From Azorhizobium sp965227945 (GTDB lineage: Bacteria; Pseudomonadota; Alphaproteobacteria; Rhizobiales; Xanthobacteraceae), in the NCBI GenBank assembly GCA_965227945.1, contig CBDDGQ010000005.1, forward strand, positions 930,001-994,000: a stretch of DNA of 64,000 nucleotides, read 5' to 3'. A model generated the notes under the pieces. It was given only the letters and a program-made list of their open reading frames with translations, was not told the origin of the DNA and ran no database searches. Position numbers and translations under genes: made by a program. Shown in pieces: positions 41,600-50,993 of the stretch (within the stretch, counting starts at the first letter, position 1; each line of letters begins with the position of its first letter).

Positions 41600-43837
41600 A
41601 TGGCAACGCGAACCCTTCCGCCCGGCGAGGGCGCTATCGAGCCGGTGCAGCTCAAGGCCGCGCTCGAGGAGCGCTATCTGGCTTATGCGCTCTCCACCAT
41701 CATGCATCGGGCTCTGCCCGATGCCCGCGATGGCTTGAAACCGGTCCATCGCCGCATCCTTCATGCCATGCGGCTGTTGAAGCTGGATCCCGGCGCGGGG
41801 TTCAAGAAGTGCGCCCGCGTGGTGGGCGATGTGATCGGCAAGTATCATCCCCACGGTGACCAGGCGGTCTATGACGCGCTGGTGCGCCTCGCCCAGGAGT
41901 TCGCGCAGCGCTACCCGCTGGTGGATGGCCAGGGCAATTTCGGCAATGTGGATGGCGATAACGCTGCCGCCATGCGGTATACGGAGGCCCGCCTCACCGC
42001 CACCGCCAGCCTCCTGCTCGACGGCATTGATGAAGATGCGGTCGACTTCCGCCCCACCTATGACGGCTCCGAGGAGGAGCCGGTGGTGTTGCCGGCGGCC
42101 TTCCCGAATCTCCTGGCGAACGGGTCGCAGGGCATTGCGGTGGGCATGGCCACTTCGATCCCCCCGCACAACGCCGCCGAACTGTTGGACGCGGCGCTCC
42201 ATCTTCTGGACCATCCCAACGCTCCGGCCTCCGACCTGCTGCAATTCGTCCCCGGCCCGGATTTCCCCACCGGCGGCATCCTGGTGGAAGACCCCATCGG
42301 CACCGCGGAAGCCTATGCCACCGGCCGCGGGGCGTTCCGGGTGCGGGCCCGCTGGCACAAGGAAGAGACCGGGCGGGGCACCTATCTGGTGGTGATCACC
42401 GAAATCCCCTACGGCGTGCCCAAGTCGCGCCTGGTGGAGAAGATCGCCGAACTGCTCACCGACAAGAAATTGCCGCTGCTGGCGGACGTGCGCGATGAGA
42501 GTGCCGAGGACATCCGCCTGGTGCTGGAGCCCCGCGCCCGCACGGTGGATGCTGAAGTGCTGATGGAGAGCCTGTTCAAGCTGACCGAGCTGGAAGCCCG
42601 GGTGCCGCTGAACATGAACGTGCTGGTGCGCGGGCAGATCCCCAAGGTGCTCTCCCTCGCCGATGCCCTGCGCGAATGGCTGGCGCATCGCCGCGATGTG
42701 CTGCAGCGCAGTTCGCGCCATCGGCTGGCGCAGATCACCCACCGGCTGGAAGTGCTGGGCGGCTATCTGATCGCCTACCTCAACCTGGATGAGGTGATCC
42801 GCATCATCCGCGAGGAGGACGAGCCGAAGGTGGAGCTGATGCGCACCTTCGAACTGACCGATGTGCAGGCGGAAGCCATCCTCAACATGCGCCTGCGCTC
42901 CTTGCGCCGCCTGGAGGAAATGGAGCTGCGCAAGGAATATGACAAGCTGCGCAAGGAAGAGGACCAACTCAACAAGCTGATGGGATCAGAGGCCGCGCAA
43001 TGGCGGGCCATCGCCAAGGAGATCGGCCAGACCCGCAAGGCCTATGGTCCGGACACCGAGCTGGGTCGTCGCCGCACCACCTTCGCGCCGCTGCCGGTGT
43101 TCGGGGAGGATGCCTTCACCGAGGCGCTGGTGGAGCGTGAGCCGGTGACCATCGTGGTGTCTGCCAAGGGCTGGATCCGCGCCCTCAAGGGGCATGTGCC
43201 GGACCTCACGGGCATCCAGTTCAAGGGCGACGATACCCTCGCGCACGCGTTCTATGCCGAGACCACCTCGAAGATCATGGTGTTCGCCTCCAACGGCCGG
43301 TTCTACACCCTGGAGGCGGCCAAGCTGCCCGGCGGGCGCGGCCATGGCGAGCCCATGCGGCTGATGTTCGAACTGGAGCAGGAGGCGGAGATCGTCGCGG
43401 TGTTCGCCCACCAGCCCGGCCGCAAGATGCTGGTGGCCTCCAAGGAGGGGCGCGGCTTCCTGGTCGCGGAGGACGATTGCCTGGCCACCACCCGCAAGGG
43501 CAAGCAGGTGCTGGTGGTGGATCCGCCCGACGCGGTCGCCCTGGCGGTGCCGGCGGAGGGCGACACGGTGGCGGTGATCGGCGAAAACCGCAAGCTGCTG
43601 CTGTTCCCGCTCTCCCAGGTCCCCGACATGACCCGGGGTCGCGGGGTGCGCCTGCAGCGCTATCGCGAGGGCGGGCTGTCGGACCTCAAGGTGTTCAACC
43701 GGGCGGACGGGCTCACCTGGGAAGATACCTCTGGGCGGACCTGGACCGTGAGCGAGCTTCTCGACTGGCAGGCCGAGCGGGCCTCCTCCGGCCGGCTGCC
43801 GCCGAAGGGCTTCCCGCGCAACAACAAGTTCGGATGA
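41600..43837 (+). CDS. parC: DNA topoisomerase IV subunit A
   Basis: A 745-aa type IIA topoisomerase subunit that decatenates daughter chromosomes with ParE. Seen: LAYALSTIMHRALPDARDGLKPVHRRILHAM, GKYHPHGDQAVYDALVRLAQ, and the active-site Tyr127 in NAAAMRYTEARL. The central coiled coil (LRRLEEMELRKEYDKL) and a C-terminal beta-propeller-like region with degenerate repeats follow. The length and the absence of a GyrA box support ParC over GyrA. ATG 41600 is chosen; the open frame begins at 41546. Confidence 0.92.
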   Translation: MATRTLPPGEGAIEPVQLKAALEERYLAYALSTIMHRALPDARDGLKPVHRRILHAMRLLKLDPGAGFKKCARVVGDVIGKYHPHGDQAVYDALVRLAQEFAQRYPLVDGQGNFGNVDGDNAAAMRYTEARLTATASLLLDGIDEDAVDFRPTYDGSEEEPVVLPAAFPNLLANGSQGIAVGMATSIPPHNAAELLDAALHLLDHPNAPASDLLQFVPGPDFPTGGILVEDPIGTAEAYATGRGAFRVRARWHKEETGRGTYLVVITEIPYGVPKSRLVEKIAELLTDKKLPLLADVRDESAEDIRLVLEPRARTVDAEVLMESLFKLTELEARVPLNMNVLVRGQIPKVLSLADALREWLAHRRDVLQRSSRHRLAQITHRLEVLGGYLIAYLNLDEVIRIIREEDEPKVELMRTFELTDVQAEAILNMRLRSLRRLEEMELRKEYDKLRKEEDQLNKLMGSEAAQWRAIAKEIGQTRKAYGPDTELGRRRTTFAPLPVFGEDAFTEALVEREPVTIVVSAKGWIRALKGHVPDLTGIQFKGDDTLAHAFYAETTSKIMVFASNGRFYTLEAAKLPGGRGHGEPMRLMFELEQEAEIVAVFAHQPGRKMLVASKEGRGFLVAEDDCLATTRKGKQVLVVDPPDAVALAVPAEGDTVAVIGENRKLLLFPLSQVPDMTRGRGVRLQRYREGGLSDLKVFNRADGLTWEDTSGRTWTVSELLDWQAERASSGRLPPKGFPRNNKFG

Positions 43838-43841
43838 CCGC

Positions 43842-45620
43842 ATGAGCACCGGCGCGATGGAGGAGACCGCCGCGCCGGCCGCAAGCCCCGGAGGGTGGCT
43901 GCTGAACGCGCTGCGGCGCCTCGCCCGCGCCCGGGAGATCTCCCTGGTTCTGCTGGCGGCAGTGATCGGCGTCTGCGCCGGCGTCGGTGTCACCGCGGTG
44001 AGCCGGGGCGCGCAATTGATGCATGAGCTGCTCTATGGGGCGCCGCGCATCAGCTCCTTGCCGGGGCCGTTGCCCTTCCATCTGCTGGCCTGGCCGGCCA
44101 TCGGCGGGCTGGTGATCGGTCTTCTGGGCCTGGCCCTGAAACGCTGGCGCCCGTGGCCCATTGTCGATCCCATCGAAGCCAATGCGCTGCACGGCGGGCG
44201 CATGTCGCTGGTGGACAGCCTGATCCTGGCGGTCCAGACCATGCTGGCCAACGGCTTCGGCGCCTCGGTGGGCATGGAGGCAGGCTATACCCAGACTGGG
44301 TCCGGCATCGCCTCCAAGCTGGGCGGATTGCTGCAACTGCGCCGTGCGGACCTGCGGGTGATGGTCGGCTGCGGCGCGGCCGGGGGAATCGCCGCCGCCT
44401 TCCAGGCGCCGCTGACGGGCGCCTTTTATGGCTTCGAGCTGATCATCGGCGTCTATGCCATTCCCGCGGTGGCCCCGGTCATGACCGCGGCGCTGGTGGC
44501 CTATCTCACGGCCATGCAGCTGGGCGCCGTCTCCACCCCCATCGTCCTGCCTCCCCTGGGACCGCTGCTGGCGTCCTCTTACGCCCCGTTCCTGCTGCTG
44601 GGTCTGGTGGCGGGGGGCGTGTCCATCGCCATCATGCGGCTGGTCACCTTGGTGGAATCCGGCTTCGTACGCAGCGGCATCCCGGCCTATCTCCGCCCGA
44701 TGCTGGGCGGGCTCGGAGTAGGGGCGCTGGGCTATTACAGCCCGCAGGTGCTGGCGAGCGGCGAGGGCGCGCTGCACATCCAGGTCGGCACGGGGGTCAC
44801 TACGGTGGTGGCGACCATCTTCGTGCTGAAAGTGTGTGCGGCCTCGTTGTCCCTTGGCGCCGGGTTCCGCGGCGGCCTGTTCTTCTCGGCCCTGTTCATG
44901 GGGTCCCTGTTGGGCAAATTGTTCGCCGGCGCGGCGGCGCTGGTGATGCCGGGCCTGGCGCTGGATCCGGTGATCGCCGCGGTGGTGGGCATGAGCGCCT
45001 TGGCGGTGGGCGTGGTGGGCGGTCCGTTCACCATGACCTTTCTCACCCTGGAAATCACCGGGGATCTGCCCATTGCCGGTCTGGTGCTGACGGCATCCAT
45101 CGTCTGCTCACTGCTGGTGCGCGAGACTTTCGGCTATTCCTTTTCCACCTGGCGCCTGCACCTACGGGGCGAGACCATCCGCAGTGCGCTCGACATCGGC
45201 TGGCTGCGGGCGCTCACCGTGGAGCGCATGATGCGGCACGACGTGGCCGCCTTCGGGGTGGATGCGTCGCTGAAGACCTTCCGCGCCGCGTTCCCGCTGG
45301 GTGCGGTCCGCAAGGTGGTGCTGCGGGACGAGGCTGGGCGCTATGCGGGCATCGTCTCGGTGGAAGCGGCCCATGCGGAGGGGCAGAATGTGGAGACCCG
45401 CGTCGGCACGCTCGCCCAGCATCGCGACGACATGCTGCTGCCCGAGATGAATGTGAAGGACGCGGCGGAGCTGTTCGACCGCACCCACAGCGAAGAACTG
45501 GCGGTCGTGGACAATCTGTCCTCGCGCGTCGTGGTGGGACTGCTCAGCGAGGCCCATACGTTGCGCCGCTACGCGGAAGAATTGGACAAGGCGCGGCGCG
45601 ACGTCTCTGGAGATCGCTAA
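43842..45620 (+). CDS. ClC-type chloride channel/antiporter with CBS domains
   Basis: A 592-aa protein: about 430 residues of ClC membrane domain followed by two CBS-like modules (MRHDVAAFGVDASLKTF and EMNVKDAAELFDRT). The gating-glutamate motif is GMEAGYTQTGS instead of GREGP, and the first selectivity motif GSGIP is not seen; DPIEANALHGG occupies that region. GAGFRGGLFFSALFMG replaces the GxFxP block. It belongs to a divergent prokaryotic ClC clade whose ion selectivity is uncertain. It starts 4 bases after parC. Confidence 0.85.
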   Translation: MSTGAMEETAAPAASPGGWLLNALRRLARAREISLVLLAAVIGVCAGVGVTAVSRGAQLMHELLYGAPRISSLPGPLPFHLLAWPAIGGLVIGLLGLALKRWRPWPIVDPIEANALHGGRMSLVDSLILAVQTMLANGFGASVGMEAGYTQTGSGIASKLGGLLQLRRADLRVMVGCGAAGGIAAAFQAPLTGAFYGFELIIGVYAIPAVAPVMTAALVAYLTAMQLGAVSTPIVLPPLGPLLASSYAPFLLLGLVAGGVSIAIMRLVTLVESGFVRSGIPAYLRPMLGGLGVGALGYYSPQVLASGEGALHIQVGTGVTTVVATIFVLKVCAASLSLGAGFRGGLFFSALFMGSLLGKLFAGAAALVMPGLALDPVIAAVVGMSALAVGVVGGPFTMTFLTLEITGDLPIAGLVLTASIVCSLLVRETFGYSFSTWRLHLRGETIRSALDIGWLRALTVERMMRHDVAAFGVDASLKTFRAAFPLGAVRKVVLRDEAGRYAGIVSVEAAHAEGQNVETRVGTLAQHRDDMLLPEMNVKDAAELFDRTHSEELAVVDNLSSRVVVGLLSEAHTLRRYAEELDKARRDVSGDR

Positions 45621-45690
45621 AGGACAGAGGCCGGTTCGCAGGCGTCCGGACCGCCCTCTTCTTCCATGAGATGCATACAGGGCCGGCGCT

Positions 45691-46536
45691 TCAGCGCAGT
45701 CCCGACGCAATGGCCCCCGACAGCGACCGGCGCGCGAACGCGCCATCGACCAAGGCGCCGAAGACGAGCCCCAGAGTGGTCCACAGCACCAGCTGAATGC
45801 CCAATGCCGCCAGGCGGAACTGCCACAGCAACGTGGCGGAGAAGGCCGCTGGCACCTCGTCCACTGTCGGCATCGCCACAAGCACGGCGCCGATGACCAA
45901 CACATAGGCGGCCCCACCCAGCAGCGCCGCATTCCACCGCCCATGGCGCGCCACCAGCGAACGCGCCAGGATCACCGCGCCCACCAGAGCCGCGATGGAC
46001 ATGGCCAGCATCATGAAGAACCATTGGGTGCGCAGTCCGATGGTGGCGCCATCGCCCACCGCCGGCGGGTTGGCGGGATATTTGAGGGCCGGCACCAACG
46101 TGATCGCCACGAAGGCCCCGAGCGCCAGCAGCGCCGAGGTGGCGCGGGGACTCAGCGGGCCCACGCGCCCATTGGTAAATGCAAAGGCCAGAGCGAACAG
46201 TCCACCCATGGCCGCGCCATAGACCACCATGCCGGTGAACAGTCCGAGGCCGGACTGGGTGCTGCGGCTGAACAGTTCCGGTTCGGGTTCGGCTGCGGCG
46301 TGGCTATGGGCATCCGCGCCGCCGGCGGGATGGGCGTGACCGTCTTTGGCATCGGCGCCGTGGATGTGGGGGGCGGGGACGGGTGTCGCATCGCCATGGG
46401 AGTGGCCGCCAGAGGCTTCTTCGAAGGCGATGGCCTGATTGACCGCAGGTTCACCGAACACTCGGGCAAAGCCGAACGCCAGCAGGCCCGCGAGGACGCC
46501 AACGAGCATCCCGCGCAGCAGGAGTTGATTAACCAT
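45691..46536 (-). CDS. cbtA: Cobalt transporter subunit CbtA
   Basis: A 281-aa integral membrane protein of the CbtA family, linked to cobalt uptake for cobalamin synthesis. It starts MVNQLLLRGMLVGVLAGLLAFGFARVFGEP. A His-rich loop (SGGHSHGD, HIHGADAKDGHAHP, DAHSH) after the first helix could bind metal. Later typical segments are SGLGLFTGMVVYGAAMGGLFAL and ALKYPANPPAVGD. Its start is 14 bases after the cbtB stop and both are under the riboswitch upstream. Confidence 0.9.
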   Translation of the reverse strand: MVNQLLLRGMLVGVLAGLLAFGFARVFGEPAVNQAIAFEEASGGHSHGDATPVPAPHIHGADAKDGHAHPAGGADAHSHAAAEPEPELFSRSTQSGLGLFTGMVVYGAAMGGLFALAFAFTNGRVGPLSPRATSALLALGAFVAITLVPALKYPANPPAVGDGATIGLRTQWFFMMLAMSIAALVGAVILARSLVARHGRWNAALLGGAAYVLVIGAVLVAMPTVDEVPAAFSATLLWQFRLAALGIQLVLWTTLGLVFGALVDGAFARRSLSGAIASGLR

Positions 46537-46550
46537 GATGACAATCCCCC

Positions 46551-46787
46551 TCAGTGGCAGGGGAAGCCCAGCAAATGACGGCCGTCGTGCAGGAATTCAT
46601 GCACGGCCATGCCGGGGACGAGCGATGTCGCGCCCTGCTCGGCACCGACGAAATACAGCGCGACTAGCATCAGCAAGCCACCGAACACCACCCAGGGCAG
46701 CAGGTCGGCCACCGGAATGGCAACGGGACGGGAATCGGCGGCGCCATTGAAGGCGCCCGCACTGTCGGCCATGGAAGATTGGGTCAT
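46551..46787 (-). CDS. cbtB: Cobalt transporter subunit CbtB
   Basis: A 78-aa single-helix partner of CbtA. The transmembrane segment LLPWVVFGGLLMLVALYFVG is followed by the His-rich C-terminus (GMAVHEFLHDGRHLLGFPCH) typical of CbtB. AGGAG lies 8 bases before the ATG at 46787. It is the first gene after the cobalamin riboswitch. Confidence 0.9.
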   Translation of the reverse strand: MTQSSMADSAGAFNGAADSRPVAIPVADLLPWVVFGGLLMLVALYFVGAEQGATSLVPGMAVHEFLHDGRHLLGFPCH

Positions 46788-46819
46788 TCGCGCATCTCCT
46801 GGGATTTCGCGTCCCATTG

Positions 46820-46960
46820 ATCGGTCAGCATCTGCGAGCCGGGTCTGACTTCGGCGATCGCAGGAAGATGCGGGCCGTTTACAGTGGCGCGACCGTGCCG
46901 GGCTTTCACCGGCTTCCGAACTCGCAATGCATATCGACTATTGGTTCGGGCAAGGCATGC
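46820..46960 (-). promoter_or_regulatory. Cobalamin riboswitch controlling cbtBA
   Basis: On the minus strand, GCCGGTGAAAGCCCGGCACG and then GGTCGCGCCACTGTAA (46880-46914) match the conserved B12-box core, followed by GAAGTCAGACCCGG (46841-46853). A small hairpin (TGGGA / TCCCA) lies immediately before the cbtB ribosome-binding site, suggesting translational or transcriptional shut-off when adenosylcobalamin binds. The outer boundaries are approximate. Confidence 0.88.
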
Positions 46961-47015
46961 TGTCAATGAAGACGATGAGCAATGCTGCCCTCTCCGGCAG
47001 GGAAGGGGACGAGCA

Positions 47016-47588
47016 ATGGCACGGCGCCTGACACTGATCTGCCACGGCGCCACCGCCGCGACCCGCGCGGGGGCCTTCTCCGACGATGAACCGCTGGAAG
47101 CCAAGGCCCTGGCCGCGGCTCGTGCCTTGTCGGATCACGGCGGCCGGGTCGATCGGGCCCTGGTCAGCCCGGCACTGCGGGCACGGCAGACCGCCCACGC
47201 CATGGGCCTTGTCGCCGTCGAGGACGCAGAGTTGCGGGACTGGGATGTGGGGACCTGGCGCGGGCGCAGTCTTGCGATGCTTCAGGCCGAGGCCCCCGAT
47301 GCGTTGGCAGCCTGGCGAAGTGACCCTTCCGCCGCCCCGCATGGGGGAGAAAGCCTGACCAGGCTCCTGGCGCGGGTGGCAGAGTGGCTGGGGCATGTGG
47401 ACACGGCGGCAGGCCATGTGGTCGCGGTGACCCATGCGGCGGTGGTGCGGGCCGTAGTGCTGGCGGCGCTCGAGGCGCCTGCGGCCGCCTTCTGGCACCT
47501 GGATGTCGTGCCCCTCAGCCGGACAGATTTGCGCACCGATGGACGCCGCTGGACCTTGCGAACCTTCGGGTACGCCTCGGCAATTTAG
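47016..47588 (+). CDS. Histidine phosphatase superfamily protein, divergent from cbtBA
   Basis: A 190-aa histidine phosphatase fold (phosphoglycerate mutase-like). The N-terminal motif reads LICHGATAATRAGAF: the phospho-accepting His is present but the Arg of the canonical RHG is Cys. Later motifs are ALVSPALRARQTA, LRDWDVGTWRG and VVAVTHAAVVRAVV with the second His. The location next to the B12-regulated cbtBA suggests a cobalamin-related role such as alpha-ribazole phosphatase (CobC-like), but that is inference. ATG 47016 has GGGAAGGGG upstream. Confidence 0.75.
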   Translation: MARRLTLICHGATAATRAGAFSDDEPLEAKALAAARALSDHGGRVDRALVSPALRARQTAHAMGLVAVEDAELRDWDVGTWRGRSLAMLQAEAPDALAAWRSDPSAAPHGGESLTRLLARVAEWLGHVDTAAGHVVAVTHAAVVRAVVLAALEAPAAAFWHLDVVPLSRTDLRTDGRRWTLRTFGYASAI

Positions 47589-47700
47589 CCAGGGGTCCGC
47601 TGCGTGCGGTGCGGTCAGGTCTGCCCTGCGACCTCCGACGTGGACAGGACGGGCTGGCGGGTTAGTCTGCGGTCGCGATCACGCACCGAGGGAGCCGCAC

Positions 47701-49356
47701 ATGGCCAAGGGATCCGATCTGCTGGTAGCGGCCCTGGAAAACGAGGGCGTCGAGCGGATCTTCGGTGTTCCAGGCGAGGAAAACCTGGATGTGGTCGAAT
47801 CGCTCCGGCAATCGCGCATCGAATTGGTCATCACCCGGCACGAGCAGGCCGCGGCCTTCATGGCGGCAACCCACGGTCGCCTCACCGGTCGCCCCGGCGT
47901 GTGCATTTCCACCCTCGGGCCCGGCGCGTTGAACTTTTCCACCGGCGCCGCCTACGCTTACCTGGGCGCCATGCCCATGGTGATGATCACCGGCCAGAAG
48001 CCGATCCTCACCCGCCGCCAGGCGCGGTTCCAGATCGTCGATGTGGTGGCCTCCATGAAGCCGCTCACCAAGCTCACCCGCCAGATCGTCTCCGCCCGCG
48101 CCATCCCCACCACGGTGCGCGATGCCTTCCGCGTCGCCATGGAAGAGCGCCCAGGGCCGGTGCACCTGGAACTGCCGGAGGACATCGCCGGGGAGGAAAC
48201 TGACGGCGGCGCGCTCATTCCGCTGCATCCGCTCGACCGGCCGGTGGCCCCCGAAGGAGCGCTGGATCGCGCAGCCGCCATGATCCTGGCGGCCGAGCGT
48301 CCCCTCATCATGATCGGCGCCGCCGGCAATCGGCCGCGCCTGGTCGCGGAACTGTCCGCCTTCGTGCAGCGGGCCAACCTGCCGTTCTTCAACACCCAGA
48401 TGGGCAAGGGCGCGGTGACCGGCGAATCCCATCTCTATGTGGGCACGGCGGCCCTGTCGGAGCGCGACTATGTGCACCGGGCCATCGAGCGGGCCGACCT
48501 CATCATTTCCATCGGCCATGACACGGTGGAAAAGCCGCCCTTCCTGATGAAGGGCCGGGATGGTCTGCGGGTGATCCATATCGGCTACCTCTCCGCCGAC
48601 GTGGAAGAGGTGTTCCATCCCGATGCGGAGGTGATCGGCGACATTGGCGCCACGGTGACAGCTTTGGCCGATCGGCTGGAGGGGCGCCTGTCCCCCAGCG
48701 CCGAACTCATGGAGCTGCGCACCGGAATCCTGGAGCACCTGAACGAGAAAGCGCATGACGACCGCTTCCCGATCACCCCGCAGCGCATCGTCCATGATGT
48801 GCGCGCCGTGGTGCCGGACGATGGCATCGTGTGCCTCGACAACGGCATGTACAAGATCTGGTTCGCCCGTCATTACCGGACTCAGGTGGCCAATACCCTG
48901 CTGCTGGACAATGCCCTCGCCACCATGGGCGCGGGCCTGCCTTCCGCCATGATGGCGGCCATTCTGAACCCGGAAAAGCGGGTGATGGCGGTGTGCGGCG
49001 ATGGCGGGTTCATGATGAACTCGCAGGAGATGGAAACCGCGGTCCGGCTGCGGCTCAATCTGGTGGTGGTGGTGCTCAATGACGGCGCCTACGGCATGAT
49101 CCGCTGGAAGCAGGCCGTGGATCACTTCCCCGATTTCGGCATGACCTTCGGCAATCCCGACTTCGTGCGCTATGCGGAAAGCTATGGGGCCAAGGGGTCT
49201 CGCGTCACTTCGGCGGCCGATCTGCTGCCCAAGCTCGATGCCGCCTTCCGCGGCGGCGGGGTGCATCTGGTGGAAGTGCCGGTGGACTATGCCGACAACA
49301 TCACGGTGCTGGTCGATGAACTGCGCCGCAATGCCCTGGGGGATGATCCGGACTAG
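47701..49356 (+). CDS. Acetolactate synthase-like ThDP enzyme, large subunit
   Basis: A 551-aa thiamine-diphosphate enzyme. N-terminal domain: GVERIFGVPGEENLDVVESL and RHEQAAAFMAATHGRLTGRPGV with the catalytic Glu. Middle domain: ILAAERPLIMIGAAGNR. C-terminal ThDP/Mg motif: GDGGFMMNSQEMETAVRL...NDGAYG. It is annotated in relatives as acetolactate synthase large subunit, but no small regulatory subunit follows, so it may be a catabolic acetolactate synthase or another carboligase/decarboxylase. ATG 47701 is chosen over upstream in-frame codons that lack protein-like sequence. Confidence 0.85.
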   Translation: MAKGSDLLVAALENEGVERIFGVPGEENLDVVESLRQSRIELVITRHEQAAAFMAATHGRLTGRPGVCISTLGPGALNFSTGAAYAYLGAMPMVMITGQKPILTRRQARFQIVDVVASMKPLTKLTRQIVSARAIPTTVRDAFRVAMEERPGPVHLELPEDIAGEETDGGALIPLHPLDRPVAPEGALDRAAAMILAAERPLIMIGAAGNRPRLVAELSAFVQRANLPFFNTQMGKGAVTGESHLYVGTAALSERDYVHRAIERADLIISIGHDTVEKPPFLMKGRDGLRVIHIGYLSADVEEVFHPDAEVIGDIGATVTALADRLEGRLSPSAELMELRTGILEHLNEKAHDDRFPITPQRIVHDVRAVVPDDGIVCLDNGMYKIWFARHYRTQVANTLLLDNALATMGAGLPSAMMAAILNPEKRVMAVCGDGGFMMNSQEMETAVRLRLNLVVVVLNDGAYGMIRWKQAVDHFPDFGMTFGNPDFVRYAESYGAKGSRVTSAADLLPKLDAAFRGGGVHLVEVPVDYADNITVLVDELRRNALGDDPD

Positions 49357-49369
49357 CCGGGGCGCGCGG

Positions 49370-50050
49370 TCAGGTGCGCGGCGGCAGGCTGACGATCAGG
49401 TCGCGGATGCCCTGCCACATGATCTGCATGCCGATGCATAACAAAATGAACGCGAACAGCCGCACGAGCACGTTGGTGCCGTTGCGCCCAAGCAGCCGCT
49501 CGATGTGGCCGGCATAGCCATAGGCCAGATAGACGCTCAGCGAGACCGACATCAGTCCCAGGATCGCCCCCAGCAGCTCAATGGCGAAGATGCCGTAGCC
49601 GGCATTGCTGCTGAAGGAACTCTGGGTGCCGAGCGCCACCGCCGTGGCGATGGAGCCGGGTCCCATGGTGAGCGGCATGGTGAGGGGATAGAAGGCCTGC
49701 GCCTCCACCCGATCAATATCGACATCGTTGGCGGCGTCCGCGGCGGGCGTCTCGGACGGGGCATTGCCCTGGTTTAGGATGTTCCAGCCCACGAAGGTGA
49801 CCACGAGGCCGCCCGCCACCCGCAGCACCGGAAGACTGATGCCGAAGAAGGTCAGGATGCGCGAGCCCAGCAGCATGGAGAAGAATAACAGCAGGAAACC
49901 GTTGATCGCCACCTTGCGCGCCAGCACCTGACGCACGGCGGGGCTGCAGGCCCGCGTCATCTCGACGAAGATCGGCGCCCCACCCAGCGGATTGACGATG
50001 GGAAACAGGGCGGCGAAGACCGCAACGAAGATGTTGATGAACTGGCTCAC
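49370..50050 (-). CDS. MarC family integral membrane protein
   Basis: A 226-aa, six-helix membrane protein of the MarC/UPF0056 family (function unknown; the original link to multiple antibiotic resistance was not upheld). It starts VSQFINIFVAVFAALFPIVNPLGGAPIF, the family hallmark, then GILILTFFG-like (GSRILTFFGISLPVLRVAGG) and AFYPLTMPLTMGPGSIATA. GTG 50050 has GGGGGG upstream; longer in-frame starts are not protein-like. It is convergent with the ThDP enzyme gene, 13 bases apart. Confidence 0.88.
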   Translation of the reverse strand: MSQFINIFVAVFAALFPIVNPLGGAPIFVEMTRACSPAVRQVLARKVAINGFLLLFFSMLLGSRILTFFGISLPVLRVAGGLVVTFVGWNILNQGNAPSETPAADAANDVDIDRVEAQAFYPLTMPLTMGPGSIATAVALGTQSSFSSNAGYGIFAIELLGAILGLMSVSLSVYLAYGYAGHIERLLGRNGTNVLVRLFAFILLCIGMQIMWQGIRDLIVSLPPRT

Positions 50051-50163
50051 GATGCCCCCCGACGCCGGTGTCCTGTCCTTCGCACGACCTCCGCAGCCTC
50101 GCAAGGCGGTGTCGGATGGGACCCCATTGCCGGCGGCTCCCGGCCATGGCGGCGCAGAGACGA

Positions 50164-50913
50164 TCAGGCGTCCACGCGATCCCATCCATGGGGCGACAGG
50201 CGTTCCTGGGGCACGAAACGGCGCTTGTAGTCCATCTTGCGCGAGCCGTTCACCCAATAGCCCAGATACACATAAGGCAGGCCCATCTCTTTGGCCTTGG
50301 CGATATGATCCAGGATCAGAAAGGTGCCCAGAGACCGCTCCGGCACATTCGGATTGTAGAAGGAGTAGACCATGGACAGGCCGTCGGAGAGCACGTCGGT
50401 GAGGGCGACCGCAAACAAGTCGCCGACGCCCCGCCCGTTGATCCGGCTGTCCGGCCCGCGGCGGCGATATTCCACCAGACGGGTCTGCACATGGGTGTCT
50501 TCCACCATCATGGCATAGTCGAGCACGCTCATGTCCGCCATGCCGCCGGCGCCATGGCGGGCGGTCACGTAGGAGCGGAACAGGCCGTATTGCTCTGAAG
50601 TGGGGCTCGGCTGGCGCAGCATCCCCATCAGGTCCGCATTATCCTTGAGCGTGCGACGGAAGCTGCGGCTCTCGACGAACTCGTCCACCAGGATGCGCAC
50701 CGAGACACAGGCGCGACATCCCTCGCACGCCGGGCGATAGGCGATGGACTGGCTGCGACGGAAACCGCCCTGGGTGAGAACGTCATTGAGCGTAGCCGCT
50801 CGCTCACCCACGAGGTGCGTGAACACCTTCCGCTCTTCCTTCCCCGGCAGATAGGGACAAGGGGAGGGAGCGGTCAGGTAGAATTGCGGTGTATCGCGCG
50901 GGTGTTCCGTCAC
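50164..50913 (-). CDS. bpt: Aspartate/glutamate leucyltransferase (Bpt)
   Basis: A 249-aa aminoacyl-tRNA protein transferase that adds Leu to N-terminal Asp or Glu, feeding the N-degron pathway. Seen: FYLTAPSPCPYLPGKEERKVFTHL, GFRRSQSIAYRPACEGCRACV with paired Cys residues, SMVYSFYNPNVPERSLG, LPYVYLGYWVNGSRKMDYK, all typical of Bpt. GTG 50913 is chosen as it gives the conserved N-terminus. It follows the RDD gene, an arrangement common in Rhizobiales. Confidence 0.92.
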   Translation of the reverse strand: MTEHPRDTPQFYLTAPSPCPYLPGKEERKVFTHLVGERAATLNDVLTQGGFRRSQSIAYRPACEGCRACVSVRILVDEFVESRSFRRTLKDNADLMGMLRQPSPTSEQYGLFRSYVTARHGAGGMADMSVLDYAMMVEDTHVQTRLVEYRRRGPDSRINGRGVGDLFAVALTDVLSDGLSMVYSFYNPNVPERSLGTFLILDHIAKAKEMGLPYVYLGYWVNGSRKMDYKRRFVPQERLSPHGWDRVDA

Positions 50914-50993
50914 AGCTCTCGAGCCTCGGGTCCGACAGCATCGCACCCCCGAATCGAGTCGGTCAAAGGTTTATGCCTCCAAAGCGCGTGCAA

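Noticed and set aside
41600..43837. gyrA instead of parC
   Set aside because: The length of 745 aa, the lack of a GyrA box and the rnc-era-recO context favour ParC.
47662..49266. 534-codon minus-strand frame opposite the ThDP enzyme gene
   Set aside because: Antisense shadow with His/Gln-rich composition and no family resemblance.
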